DNA of 64,000 bases from Phytophthora quininea. Its lineage: Eukaryota; Oomycota; Peronosporomycetes; Peronosporales; Peronosporaceae. Below, piece by piece: positions 22,691 to 33,216 of the stretch (within the stretch, counting starts at the first letter, position 1; the number at the start of each line of letters is the position of its first letter). The position numbers were made by a program, and so were the translations under genes. The stretch covers positions 248,001 through 312,000 of the forward strand of contig JAAVTG010000620.1 of the NCBI GenBank assembly GCA_011947345.1, given 5' to 3'. The notes beneath the pieces are model-generated. The model had not been told where the DNA came from, made no database searches, and saw nothing but the letters and a program-made list of their open reading frames with translations.

Positions 22691-23432
22691 GATGGAAGAC
22701 GCAGACAACAGCAGTCACGTGATGCCCTGCAGCGTCGACAGCCGCCTCGCCCAGCAATCACGCAGGGAGTTTGTATGTGGCGGCGCTAAAAACAAGAGGT
22801 GTGAAAAGATGGTAGCAAAATGGTGTGATGATACATAATTGCAAATCAAAGTTGTTTTTGAGTTGAACTTGTTGCTGTCGGAGCGACGCCCGCTTCGACC
22901 ACTGCTCCGCGAGATCATTCGTGCTGAGGATAGTGTCTTCGTGGCCAACCGCCAGATCACCCACCCAACCGTGGTGCAGGCTCTGATGGTGGACTCCGTG
23001 CGTGTCCTGAATGTGCAGGCCCAACTTGACCTCCGATAATTGTACGCTGATAGTGGACAAGAGGTGGTGGAGACGCTCGCGAACGCCGACATCCCAGTCA
23101 CCACGAGCGAGAGTATCCACGAGAGGATGAACATTAGCAAAATCCTCTTCGACGATTGCGTGGTGTTCACGGGCTCTGCCAGTCTGACGGTGGAAGACTT
23201 GGGTCTTTACCAGGGAGACGAAGATGGACAAAATCACCAAAGCTGAGCTGATAAAGCTCTGGAAGCGCAGAACAAGCCCGAGAATTTCATTTGTCGCGAG
23301 GTGAACGGAGAGCCGCTGGAAGACGACACTACCACCTTCTGTAAACCCTCTGGCCGTCGTGGAGACCTAAAGTTTGTTGGGGAAAAGTCTCATCGAAGAC
23401 TGATCGCCAAAGAGTGGTTGGAGATCCGCTAG
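22689..23432 (+). pseudogene. PLD-like nuclease/hydrolase relic
   Basis: One frame runs from about 22842 to 23432 with two in-frame stops (TAA 23037-23039, TGA 23244-23246) and no frameshift. The first part reads like the start of a phospholipase-D superfamily domain (LREIIRAEDSVFVANRQIT). The second has the HKD-type region: ANADIPVTTSESIHERM then FDDCVVFTGSASLT. Canonical HxK is HER here, so the catalytic lysine is lost. The tail after TGA is open to a final TAG. A possible first exon begins at 22689, whose ATG overlaps the MED13 start on the other strand. Mitochondrial PLD6-like or bacterial-type single-HKD proteins are the closest pattern. Confidence 0.5.
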
Positions 23433-23533
23433 AGGAGTCTCCTCATGCTGGTCGGAAGCAAACGCCATTCAAACTACTCAACAAACTCCGTTGAATAATA
23501 AACACACACACTTCCTACCGTTCTGATCGCTTT

Positions 23534-25724
23534 TCAGATCTTGCACCTCTTGTCCTGTCGGAAGACCGCATAATCGACTCCAACGCACTTGACGAGGCAG
23601 CTTGGTGTGTGTCCTCGAGCACCAAACACTGGCTCAAGGACTCGCGTGGCTAGTTCATTTTCGTCCACTGGAGCGCAGATGCTCCTAAGCAAGTGCGAAG
23701 GTGCCACGAAATACACCTCTACCATCCGAATCCAAGGACGTTCAGACGGCAGTCGGTTCAACAGCGACGTGAAAAATCGCTCCTTGAACGAGTACTCGGT
23801 CCCGTGGGTCACTTGGATAAACCGAACCAAACCGTGGTCAGTGTCGATGAACACGGCGTCGTAGCCATCGAGGTCCAACTTTGCAGGAGCGAGCCAGAGC
23901 ATTGACGCATTTAGAGGAATTGTACCAACTGGATCAATGTATTCCATCGCCGACAGAGTCCACCGTGCGATGTTACACTCCCGTCCATTCACCATTGCAG
24001 AATACGCAACGCCACCGTGAGTTAACTTGGCAAAGAACCACAACTCGGAAAAGTAGTCATCCAGGAAATAGCCATCTGAAAGAGAGCCAATGTCGAGGAG
24101 ATACTCGGGTCCAAGCCGACAAGCAAACTCTCGAGCGACAAACTTGCTCACTAGACAGGCTGTGGGCGTCGTTGATCCTGGCTTGAAACAGGAAGATAGT
24201 AGCCACCTGTCAATCTTTTGAGGGGAGCTTCATCCTCGCCTAGGACATAGGATTCCAAGTCGCGTGTATTGTCAAGTGCCGAAAGGAGCACTCTCCGTGC
24301 CTCCGTTGTGCTGAAGTCAAACATGAGTCTGGCATTCCCCCAGTGACAAACACCTTGGCCTCCAGCAATTCATTCCGCTCCTCCTCCGAAACGAGTTCTG
24401 TAGAGTCAGTGAATCTCGTTTTCACATGCTCAAAGAACATTTCGTTGTTCAGCGCACTCCGATAGTCCTTCAAGGTCCAAGGCAGCAGTTGGAATACGTT
24501 TTCGTTATAGACTCTGATTTCGATCGCTTGCTCTGCTGGGGGCAATTGCACCAAACTCTTAAGCAAGATGCCCTCCTCAGATTGCACAAGCGGCTCGTGG
24601 CAGTCTCCGTAGCCATCATTTCCACGTGGGACGACTGAACAAACGCATACCAGACGATGGTGTACTGCGTCGCCTTCGCGCCATGTCCTGCAGGCATCGT
24701 AGACTTCGTCATTTGCGCCTCTCGCATATCCATCGAGAAACACAACCGTCTCTTTTGTTAGCGAGTCCATCAACGACAAGACTTCCAATGTTTTGATCGT
24801 GCACGTTCGCTTCTGGGTCCCGGAAAACAAGATGCAAGACACGATGCGCTGGTGTTTCGAGCAGTTAATCCACACCACATCCCACCCGGTCTCTCGATCC
24901 AGTGAACAAGCAAACGCAAACGCAGCGCAGGACTTACCGGCTCCAGGAGGCCCCGAGATCCACAACAGTCCGTGTGCTTCGACAACATAACGTTGGAGCT
25001 TTTGCCACTCGTCGATGAGCTGGGGACGGCGATACAAGACCAAACCATTGGCGTGACCAAACCCACTTCCACGAAGATACAGGCTCGGGATGGTAATCAG
25101 TTCGTCATCGAATGCGAGCGCGGGGCATGGAGTCTCGGCCACTTTCCAAGCTACTGGTCGACTGACAACAGGTTGACGAATTGGCACTTCCACAATCAAC
25201 GGGTTATCCGATGAGCCATGATCCGATATGAGCACTTGCAAGAGCCCAACTCCCGAATCATACGCGAGCTGGTTCTCGTAAATCGTCAGTTGGTCTGCCT
25301 TCAGAGCAGCTAGGCGACTCGGGAACATCACGACGATTTTTTCTTGAAGCTGGTGCACCTCTGTGCCTTCACGAACTTGTGGGATAAATCTTGCTCCAAT
25401 GCCGGCAAGCGAATGGCCCTCTCCGTCAACCAGCTCGAACCAGACGTCCATCAATGGCACGACGACGGCCAGCGGGGAGTCATCGGTCGACAGTCTACCC
25501 AGAGACGTAGACAGTGAATGTTGTACGTCGCTACCACATTCGTAAATGCGCAGAAAACTGGAATCGATGTCTGCGATTTTATCGTTTGTCAACTTCTTGC
25601 TCACCTCATCTCGTAGATCAAGAACGCGCGCCGTTTTACCACGAAACTTGTGCACTTGTACATTAGATCCCTTTAGGGGATTGCTTCGGGCATCCAGCAA
25701 CTCGTACCAGACTTCTACTGGCAT
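23534..25724 (-). CDS. CR/Crinkler-type effector: double header, NTPase, nuclease-like C-terminus
   Basis: The N-terminus has two successive ubiquitin-like header modules, each ending in a VVP/EVP motif (PLAVVVP, PLIVEVP) and beginning VWYELLDA or VWFELVDG. A P-loop NTPase follows: Walker A GPPGAGKS (about residue 240) and Walker B ETVVFLDGY. The last 200 residues (DAVFIDTDHG then RFIQVT) resemble the PD-(D/E)xK-like nuclease described for CR proteins. These are known secreted, host-nucleus-targeted effectors of oomycetes. The frame breaks twice, at a GGGGG run near 24337 and a TTT run near 24190, each consistent with one lost base; the span then equals 731 codons. No classical signal peptide is visible. 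Confidence 0.72.
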
Positions 25725-25927
25725 CCTTGTGTCGAAATCCGAAATGACGAAAGCCCCAACTGTGGTGCATTGAGGTCACTTACCGTCCAGCTATCGACGG
25801 TCTTGGACCACACCAATTTCAAGGTTCTTCCGATAGCCATATGGCCATCCAAAGCCGCCGTACCTGTTTAATTATCGGAACAGTTGAATCGATAAGCCCC
25901 CAACTCAAACAAGGAGATGGTGACGCC

Positions 25928-27495
25928 TTACTTGCTCTTCATTGTCTCCTCAATCTCCTTAATCGTTCGAGGCACCATGGTCATATTTTCCACGCCGTTT
26001 GCCGTCACCACAACATCCGACTCAATCCGTACACCACCAGTTCCACGGAAGCGAGTCAAAACGCTTTCGTTGATGAATGCAGCCACAACTGGGTCCGCGA
26101 GTGCGATTCGCAACTGCGCCTCGATAAAATACCAGCCTGGTTCGACAGTTATCACCATGTTCTTCTCCAGATCGCGCACACAGCGCAATTTCTGCAAACT
26201 TCTCTTTGTCGAACGCACATGGCCTGCGGGGAAGCCCCCAACGTCATGCACGTCGAGGCCCATTAAATGCCCAAGCCCACACGGAGTAAAGTACGAGGAG
26301 ACTTCGTGCTGCATCAACTCGTCCACCGTTCCGTTCTGGAGCAATCCATGCTCGAGCATATGCTCCGTCATGACGCGATTGGCAAGGATATGCATGTCCA
26401 CCCAGTTCACACCGGGATTCATAGCAGCAATAACAGCGTCGTGCGCCTTCAATACGCCTTCGTAGACCATGCGCTGATCCGCAGAGAAGACGCCGTTCAC
26501 AGGCCATGAGCACGTGATGTCCGACGTGTATCCGTGCAGTTCGCCACCCATATCGTTTAGAAAAGATCGCCGTCCTCTAGCAGCTTGTCATTGGGAGCTC
26601 CAGCATGGCCGTAGTGGAGAGCCGATGCGTTGTGGCCACTACCGCAGATGCACGTGTAGGCGTGGAAGCGAGCACCGCCGTTGCTGTACACGTAGTGCAA
26701 GAAGTCGCTCTCGGCGTGGAACTCCATCTTGCCTGGACGGATGTTCTTCATCACGCGGATGTGGGCTCGAGACGATAGCTTGTTGACGAAGCGCAGCAGC
26801 TCCAGCTCCTTCTCCGTCTTGATCACGCGGCACTCCACCAGCACAGGGTGCAGCGCCTGCTTGTCCACCTCGTACTTGCCGATGCCCTCAAACGTCGACG
26901 TGGTGGTGGTCTCCAGTCCGCTGTCCGTGTTCTTGCCGTGCAGCACGTACAGCTTCTTGGCCTTGAGCTTCTGCTCCAGCACAGAATCCATCTCGTCCAC
27001 GTAGTACACCTCGTCCACCTTGTAGTGGGCCTTGAAGTAGGCCAGCGGCTTGCGGTCTCCGCACCAGAGCTCCCACTCGTCGCTCAGTCTCGGCACGAAC
27101 AGCACCGCCTTGCGACTCGAGAGGTCCAGCAGACCGGCACAGCCAGGCTCCCGCACGCCGAAGAGGTACTGGAAGAAGCTCTCCTGGTGGAAGTTGTACT
27201 GGGTGTCCGTGTCGTAGCGGTCCACCTCCTCTCCGCCGTGCAGCAGCAGCACCGCGTGCTCGCTCTTGGCTTCTGGGTGGGTCTGCAGGAACTTCTGCTG
27301 TGCATTCCGGCGGATCTGCACGTGCATCTGGAAGTCGATGGGGAACAGCTCGTAGCCATCGGCAGCGTCTACTAGAGGACTGCATTTGGAGCTGTGAGTG
27401 TACTGCTTCCTGCGCTGGTGTAGTAGCAACAGGACCAGAACCACAGCAGCCTTGGCGGCCGTCGCAGCGAGCGCAACCTTCACGACGGGCTTCAT
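25928..27495 (-). pseudogene. Prolidase-like M24 peptidase, copy 1, single-base frameshift
   Basis: The first 312 residues (27495-26557) begin with a hydrophobic anchor (VVLVLLLLHQRR) and run to GDLF, where a missing base at 26560/26561 (GG to G on the plus strand) creates TAA. The frame resumes at 26551 with NDMGGELHG and continues to the end with all metal-ligand motifs except the usual proline-histidine context (FTPCGLGHLMG). The region 26439-27357 is nearly identical to copy 2, which is intact across the same site. Either a young pseudogene or an assembly error. The last 170 residues differ from copy 2 at many positions, so the gene was functional and distinct until recently. Confidence 0.8.
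26439..27357 (-). repeat. Near-identical tract shared with prolidase copy 2 (donor/acceptor arm A)
   Basis: 919 bp matching 31590-32509 (920 bp) in opposite orientation, with the single-base deletion at 26560 and only a few substitutions seen. Outside these borders the two genes diverge sharply both in the N-terminal and C-terminal coding regions. Confidence 0.85.
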
Positions 27496-27663
27496 GGTTT
27501 ACGAAGCCTTTCGGGGATTGCCAGCTTCTAAATTTGTGTCGACGTAAACGAAGGACAGCTCCACACAAAGACCAAGTGTAATCTGAAATTTAGGTGTACT
27601 AATTGTAAATTAACTTGAAGCTGCTAAAACTGTTGATGCAGCCCCACATGAAAATGACCATGA

Positions 27664-27679
27664 GCTCATTCCCCAATCG
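27664..27679 (+). promoter_or_regulatory. Oomycete initiator of the thiolase gene
   Basis: GCTCATTCCCCAATCG matches the oomycete initiator consensus GCTCATTYYNCAWTTT at 14 of 16 positions and lies 25-40 nt upstream of the ATG, the typical spacing. Confidence 0.75.
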
Positions 27680-27703
27680 GCCGTCTCCTGCGACGCTCTC
27701 GCC

Positions 27704-28939
27704 ATGGACCGCATCAACCGCATCCGCTCGCAAGTCTCCCACGGTGCCCCCGCCCCCGTCGCTCCCGAGGAGGACGTGGTCGTGGTGTCTGCGCTTCGCA
27801 CGCCCATCACCAAGGCCCGTCGCGGCGGCTTCAAGGACACGACGCCCGACGTGTTGCTGGGCCACGTGCTGATGGCTGTGCTCAAGCAGGCCAAAGTGGA
27901 CCCGAAACTCGTGGGCGACATCGTCGTGGGAAACGTGCTGCAGCCTGGCGCAGGCGCCGGGATGGCCCGCATGGCGCAACTGGCCGCCGGCATCCCGCAC
28001 ACGGTGCCGCTGCACGTGATCAACCGCCAGTGCAGCTCCGGCCTGCAGGCGGTGGCCAACGTCACGGCCGCCATTAAGGCTGGCTACTACGACATTGGCA
28101 TTGCTGCTGGCGTGGAGTGCATGTCGCTCTCGGGCATGGAGAGAGACCCGCCGACGGTCAACTGGGAAGCAGTAGGAGCTGTGCAGGACTCGATGGACTG
28201 CACCGTCCCCATGGGCATCACCAGTGAAAATGTGGCCGAGAAGTTTGGCATCTCCAGGACCAAGCAGGATGAGCTGGCTGCGCTGTCCCACAAGAAGGCT
28301 GGGGCGGCTCAAGCCAACGGTTGGTTCAAGGACGAGATCACACCCGTGTCGACGATCATCAAGGACAAGGACGGCAACGAGAAGTCGGTCATCATCTCCC
28401 AGGACGACGGTATTCGGGCCGGCACGACTGTGGAGAAGCTGGCCAAGCTGCGTCCGGCCTTCAAGGAAGGTGGATCTACCACTGCCGGCAACTCGAGCCA
28501 GGTGAGCGATGGCGCTGCTGCTGTGCTGCTGATGCGGCGCTCGGTGGCCAAGAGCATGGGGCTGCCGATCCTCGGCCGCTTCGTATCGTACGCTGTTGCG
28601 GGAGTGCCGCCAGCTCTGATGGGCATCGGTCCGGCGTTTGCCATCCCGGAGGCGCTCCAGAAGGCTGGACTGAGCATCGACCAGATCGACGTCTTCGAGA
28701 TCAACGAGGCCTTCGCTAGCCAGGCCACCTACTGCGTCGAGAAGCTCGGCATCCCGATCGAAAAGGTGAACCCCAAGGGTGGGGCCATTGCTCTGGGCCA
28801 CCCTCTAGGCTGCACTGGTGCTCGCCAAATGTCGACGCTGCTGTACCAGCTGAAGCGCATGGATCAGCGCTACGGAGTGATAAGCATGTGCATTGGCACA
28901 GGCATGGGGGCTGCTGCTGTCTTCGAGCGGGAGCTGTAG
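27704..28939 (+). CDS. 3-ketoacyl-CoA thiolase, probably peroxisomal
   Basis: Intronless, 411 residues. It carries the acylated nucleophile cysteine in NRQCSSGLQA, the histidine in GGAIALGHPLGCTGARQ and the second cysteine in CIGTGMGAA, all required for thiolytic cleavage of 3-ketoacyl-CoA in beta-oxidation. The N-terminus (RIRSQVSHG) resembles a PTS2 peroxisomal signal, R-I-x5-H, but ends in Gly rather than Leu/Ala. The closest relatives by pattern are plant KAT and animal ACAA1 enzymes. A good initiator sits just upstream. It lies between the inverted prolidase genes. Confidence 0.93.
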   Translation: MDRINRIRSQVSHGAPAPVAPEEDVVVVSALRTPITKARRGGFKDTTPDVLLGHVLMAVLKQAKVDPKLVGDIVVGNVLQPGAGAGMARMAQLAAGIPHTVPLHVINRQCSSGLQAVANVTAAIKAGYYDIGIAAGVECMSLSGMERDPPTVNWEAVGAVQDSMDCTVPMGITSENVAEKFGISRTKQDELAALSHKKAGAAQANGWFKDEITPVSTIIKDKDGNEKSVIISQDDGIRAGTTVEKLAKLRPAFKEGGSTTAGNSSQVSDGAAAVLLMRRSVAKSMGLPILGRFVSYAVAGVPPALMGIGPAFAIPEALQKAGLSIDQIDVFEINEAFASQATYCVEKLGIPIEKVNPKGGAIALGHPLGCTGARQMSTLLYQLKRMDQRYGVISMCIGTGMGAAAVFEREL

Positions 28940-29029
28940 GACGTTGGAGGACGTAAAACAGCATCGGAAACGTTTCTAAATTTTAAATTTGACAAGATAC
29001 GTTAAAAAATACTTTCCAATCACTTCACG

Positions 29030-30446
29030 ATGGTGCAAATAGACCTCTGGTACAAGCTGCCTTCTTAAGCTCTGGAGTACGGCTGATAAAGTCCGCTCGA
29101 ACGCTGCTCTTGGTGAAGGTTCGAGTCATGGGAGAAGGTGCAAGCTACGACCTCTTCATTAATATGTCTGACGGCCAAACGAAGCTTCCCCTCTACGGCG
29201 TTGGATGGGCCGACTACGGAAGATACTCCGTTGTGTGTGGTAGTGCCACTGATGGACGTATGGTTCAAGCTGATAGATGAAGCTGGTCGTTCGCCTGACC
29301 ATGATTTGTGCCACGAATGCAAGAAGGCGCCGCGGTGTCCCAGCTTCAAGACAAAATCCTTGCCATGTTTCCGACCCACCTTGGTGGCCTGAACGCAGAC
29401 CGACTCGCGATTTTCAAGAGTCGAGAGACGTTTGATCCGGAAGACGAATTCCTGCCCGTTACTTCTCCAGAGTTTGGCCCTTCATCGGAGGCGGTTTTAT
29501 TCGTTCAAGTGTCAGACAGCGCACCCGCTTCCACTTCTCCAATTACTTGGACGCTAGCCGAAACCAGTAGTCCTCCGCTTGCGTTTGGCAACTACTTAAT
29601 CCATATTCCTAGTCGATATGCTATTGGCAGTGGACTTGGTCGGCGCGGCGAAACCAGCGATGTGCTCTTGTATCGCCGCGACCAACTTGTTAGCGAATGG
29701 AAACAACTACAAACAAATGTCATCAACGCGTACGAGATCCAATGGATAGTGGGAACGCCAGGGACTGGTAAATCATGCGCAGCTTTCGCGTTTGTTTGTT
29801 CGCTGTATCGGACTACCGGGTGGGGGTAGGCTGTTGTGTGGATTAGCTGTCACAATCGCCGATCGTATGAAGTATTCTGTATTTTGTTTTCAAGCAACGA
29901 GAAACGAACGTGCACAGTTCGGACAAACAAAATATCCTCATTGATGAATTCGCTAAGAAGGAGACTGTCGTATTCCTCGACGGCTATGCAAAAGGAAGGA
30001 GTGATGATATTTACACTGCCTGCAGGATTTGGCGTGAAGCCGACCTGGTTCATCGTCGCCTTGTGTGCGTGTGTTCGATGGCGGTGCGTGGAAAGGATTA
30101 GTACCCAGAGTTTTGAACCCCTCTTCGACCACTTGGACAAAACACACTAAGGAGTTTGGTGCAGTTGCCTGCTTCAGAGCTAGCAGCTTCAAAGCCGACA
30201 ATTATTTATGATGAAAAATTATTCAAGCTGGAGTTGTGGTCTATGGAGGAGTATCAAAACGCACCGGGAAACGAAGAGTTCTTTGAACATGTGAAGTCGA
30301 GATTCACTGACTCTACAGAAGCGATTTCGGAGGATGAACGGACTGAGTTACTGAAAAACAAATTTTCTGTCGCTGGAGGCAACGCCAGGTTGATGTTTGA
30401 CTTCAGCGCACTCGAGGCAGGGAGCTTGCTGCTTGACGCCCACTAA
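29030..30446 (+). pseudogene. Decayed Crinkler-type gene related to 23534-25724
   Basis: It keeps recognisable blocks in order: a header end (TPLCVVVPLMDVWFKLIDEAG), a second header, a Walker A (GTPGTGKS near 29755), a Walker B (ETVVFLDGYAKG near 29960) and the region before the nuclease-like domain (NARLMFDFS near 30390). Stops and frame changes occur from the 13th codon onward (TAA at about 29066) and throughout, many not in homopolymers. After 30446 no nuclease domain remains. This is a genuine pseudogene, parallel to the nearly intact gene 4 kb away. Confidence 0.75.
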
Positions 30447-30680
30447 CAATTTCAAGTAGTGCATCGAAGGTATAGTGTGGCATTGCTTCTTACGGGATCA
30501 TAAACCGACTATTTTGCCGATATCCGAGCTCGATTGGAGTCTGCCTTGTGAGCAAGTTCGTAGTCAGACTTTTCGTCTTGGCCCAAAGTATGGTCGGATA
30601 ATTTTTCGAGCTGTGTGTGATTTTTCGTTTATCGAAACTACATGAACGACGGGATTGAAATTGGATTGGATTGAAGATGT

Positions 30681-31271
30681 TTAGGTGCTGCGTATCGAAA
30701 GCAATTCGATCTCATATGAACGTCTTGGACACGCGGCGCTCGACGTGAATGTCGTTGTGATGCACCGGTCAAGAATTGCAAGATCGATCGCAATGAGGTC
30801 TTCGATGTCTCTCATAGCGTTGGACAGTGGAGTTCCGACGTACATTTTTCTGATGGGAAGAGAAGCCAGGCGGTCCGGAAGCGGCACACCACGACCAAAG
30901 GCCGCAGCGTACTCGTCAACTCCACCGTCTGCGTTGCGCTGGAGCACGTGAATGCAGTTCTCAACGTATTTCTCGTCGACGTAGGGGATCTTGATTCCGA
31001 TCCGGGTGGCTTATATGCTTCGCGACCAGGTTGGCTGCTTTTTGAGAGAAGGCCACATCACAGTCAATCATAATTGTGACGTATGAAACTTTGCTGATAA
31101 CATTGACAGAGTTATCGGTCTTACCAACTGTGATGCACCGAGATGAAAGGCCTCACGCACGTAGCGAAAGAACAGCTCATAATGCTGTTGTCCGCGACGA
31201 CTCCACTTCAACCAGACCAGAACTCCAAACTGTTTCGCTTTGTATTTCGCCACATACAAAGGCCCAGTCAT
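30681..31271 (-). pseudogene. Minus-strand remnant, possibly WGR/BRCT-type protein
   Basis: Two frames on the minus strand look like pieces of one protein. One (31271-31068) has a stretch VLVWLKWSRRGQQHYELFF that resembles a WGR motif. The next reads FSQKAANLVAKHI, then IKIPYVDEKYVENCIH, which has BRCT-like spacing, followed by an open stretch to 30681. WGR and BRCT domains occur together in PARP-type proteins. No start codon or complete frame is visible and the match is by eye only. Confidence 0.3.
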
Positions 31272-31373
31272 CCATCATCCTATACCTTCACTTGGCCCCA
31301 CTATCCTTTCGCAATCTTTTCTTGACTTCGCCACTTCGTCTTCAGTCTCCAGTGCCAAAGTTACCTCCAGAAA

Positions 31374-33020
31374 ATGAGTTCTGACCACGTGAGCGGCTTG
31401 CTGGCCGCGGCCACGGCCACCGCCGCCATGGCGTCGCTCGCGCTGCTGCAGAAGACGCGCGCGCCCATCTACGACGCCAAGAGCCACAAGGCCAACGGGC
31501 AGCGCCGCCCCAGCGCCAACGGCACGCTCAACGGCCACAGCCACTTGACGATGGTGCAGGACGGTCGGCTGCTGGCCGACCCGGCTGAGGGCTACGAGCT
31601 GTTCCCCATCGACTTCCAGATGCACGTGCAGATCCGCCGGAATGCACAGCAGAAGTTCCTGCAGACCCACCCAGAAGCCAAGAGCGAGCACGCGGTGCTG
31701 CTGCTGCACGGCGGAGAGGAGGTGGACCGCTACGACACGGACACCCAGTACAACTTCCACCAGGAGAGCTTCTTCCAGTACCTCTTCGGCGTGCGGGAGC
31801 CTGGCTGTGCCGGTCTGCTGGACCTCTCGAGTCGCAAGGCGGTGCTGTTCGTGCCGAGACTGAGCGACGAGTGGGAGCTCTGGTGCGGAGACCGCAAGCC
31901 GCTGGCCTACTTCAAGGCCCACTACAAGGTGGACGAGGTGTACTACGTGGACGAGATGGATTCTGTGCTGGAGCAGAAGCTCAAGGCCAAGAAGCTGTAC
32001 GTGCTGCACGGCAAGAACACGGACAGCGGACTGGAGACCACCACCACGTCGACGTTTGAGGGCATCGGCAAGTACGAGGTGGACAAGCAGGCGCTGCACC
32101 CTGTGCTGGTGGAGTGCCGCGTGATCAAGACGGAGAAGGAGCTGGAGCTGCTGCGCTTCGTCAACAAGCTGTCGTCTCGAGCCCACATCCGCGTGATGAA
32201 GAACATCCGTCCAGGCAAGATGGAGTTCCACGCCGAGAGCGACTTCTTGCACTACGTGTACAGCAACGGCGGTGCTCGCTTCCACGCCTACACGTGTATC
32301 TGCGGTAGTGGCCACAACGCATCGGCTCTCCACTACGGCCATGCTGGAGCTCCCAATGACAAGCTGCTAGAGGACGGCGATCTTTTCCTAAACGATATGG
32401 GTGGCGAACTGCACGGATACACGTCGGACATCACGTGCTCATGGCCTGTGAACGGCGTCTTCTCTGCGGATCAGCGCATGGTCTACGAAGGCGTATTGAA
32501 GGCGCACGATGCCGTGATGAACGCCATCAAGCCAGGAATTAGCTACGTTGACATGCACTTGCTGTCGCACCGAGTTTTGACGCAGCACCTGCTGGAGTAC
32601 GGGCTGTTCCAGAACGGCACTGTCGACGAGCTGATGGACCACGAGATCTCGGCGTACTTCTACCCGCACGGTCTCGGCCACTTGATGGGCTTGGATACGC
32701 ATGATGTGGGCGGTATCCCGGTGGGCTACGACCGCTCGACCAAGAAGATTCTGGCCAGACTGCGTTGTGTCCGAAACCTGGAGAAGAATATGGTGCTGAC
32801 GGTCGAGCCCGGGTGCTACTTCATCGAGGCTCAGATCCAAGCCGTACTAGCCAACCCAGCGACCGCCAAGTTCATCAACCAGGAGATGCTGTCCCGTTTC
32901 CGAGGCACTGGTGGTGTCCGTATTGAATCGGACGTAGTTGTGACTGCTACTGGCGTTGAGAATATGACCAAAGTGCCTCGAACCGTCGAAGAGATCGAGG
33001 CCACGATGCAGAAGGCGTGA
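31374..33020 (+). CDS. Prolidase-like M24 peptidase, copy 2
   Basis: Intact, intronless, 548 residues. N-terminal aminopeptidase-P type domain, then the pita-bread catalytic domain. The five metal ligands are present: Asp in NDMGGELHG, Asp in SDITCSW, His in HGLGHLMGLDTHD, Glu in TVEPGCYF and Glu in GGVRIESDVV. The family (human PEPD) hydrolyses Xaa-Pro dipeptides with two Mn ions, recycling proline. The N-terminal 60 residues are Ala-rich and Asn/Gly-rich with a weak hydrophobic segment and differ from copy 1, so localisation may differ. Confidence 0.93.
   Translation: MSSDHVSGLLAAATATAAMASLALLQKTRAPIYDAKSHKANGQRRPSANGTLNGHSHLTMVQDGRLLADPAEGYELFPIDFQMHVQIRRNAQQKFLQTHPEAKSEHAVLLLHGGEEVDRYDTDTQYNFHQESFFQYLFGVREPGCAGLLDLSSRKAVLFVPRLSDEWELWCGDRKPLAYFKAHYKVDEVYYVDEMDSVLEQKLKAKKLYVLHGKNTDSGLETTTTSTFEGIGKYEVDKQALHPVLVECRVIKTEKELELLRFVNKLSSRAHIRVMKNIRPGKMEFHAESDFLHYVYSNGGARFHAYTCICGSGHNASALHYGHAGAPNDKLLEDGDLFLNDMGGELHGYTSDITCSWPVNGVFSADQRMVYEGVLKAHDAVMNAIKPGISYVDMHLLSHRVLTQHLLEYGLFQNGTVDELMDHEISAYFYPHGLGHLMGLDTHDVGGIPVGYDRSTKKILARLRCVRNLEKNMVLTVEPGCYFIEAQIQAVLANPATAKFINQEMLSRFRGTGGVRIESDVVVTATGVENMTKVPRTVEEIEATMQKA
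31590..32509 (+). repeat. Near-identical tract shared with prolidase copy 1 (arm B)
   Basis: Matches 26439-27357 in reverse orientation; starts at GGCTACGAG and ends at GAAGGCGCACGA. One base longer than arm A, accounting for the frameshift there. Confidence 0.85.
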
Positions 33021-33216
33021 GGCTGGAGTGAACACCTCCACTGTTCGGAAATTGTAGGGAGACATTAGGATCGCGTTTGCTGGCTGCTCACTGCACCCCA
33101 GTGGCTAGTCGGCACTTTTAACTGTGGACGTAGGAAACTGAGCAAACCAATTGGGCAGACATACACGAGAGTAGACACGGGAAATGTCAGCGAAAAACTG
33201 TTCGCTCACTTTACAG

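Noticed and set aside
22758..23240. Minus-strand frame opposite the PLD-like relic
   Set aside because: His/Leu-rich shadow composition and no family match, whereas the plus strand shows PLD-type motifs.
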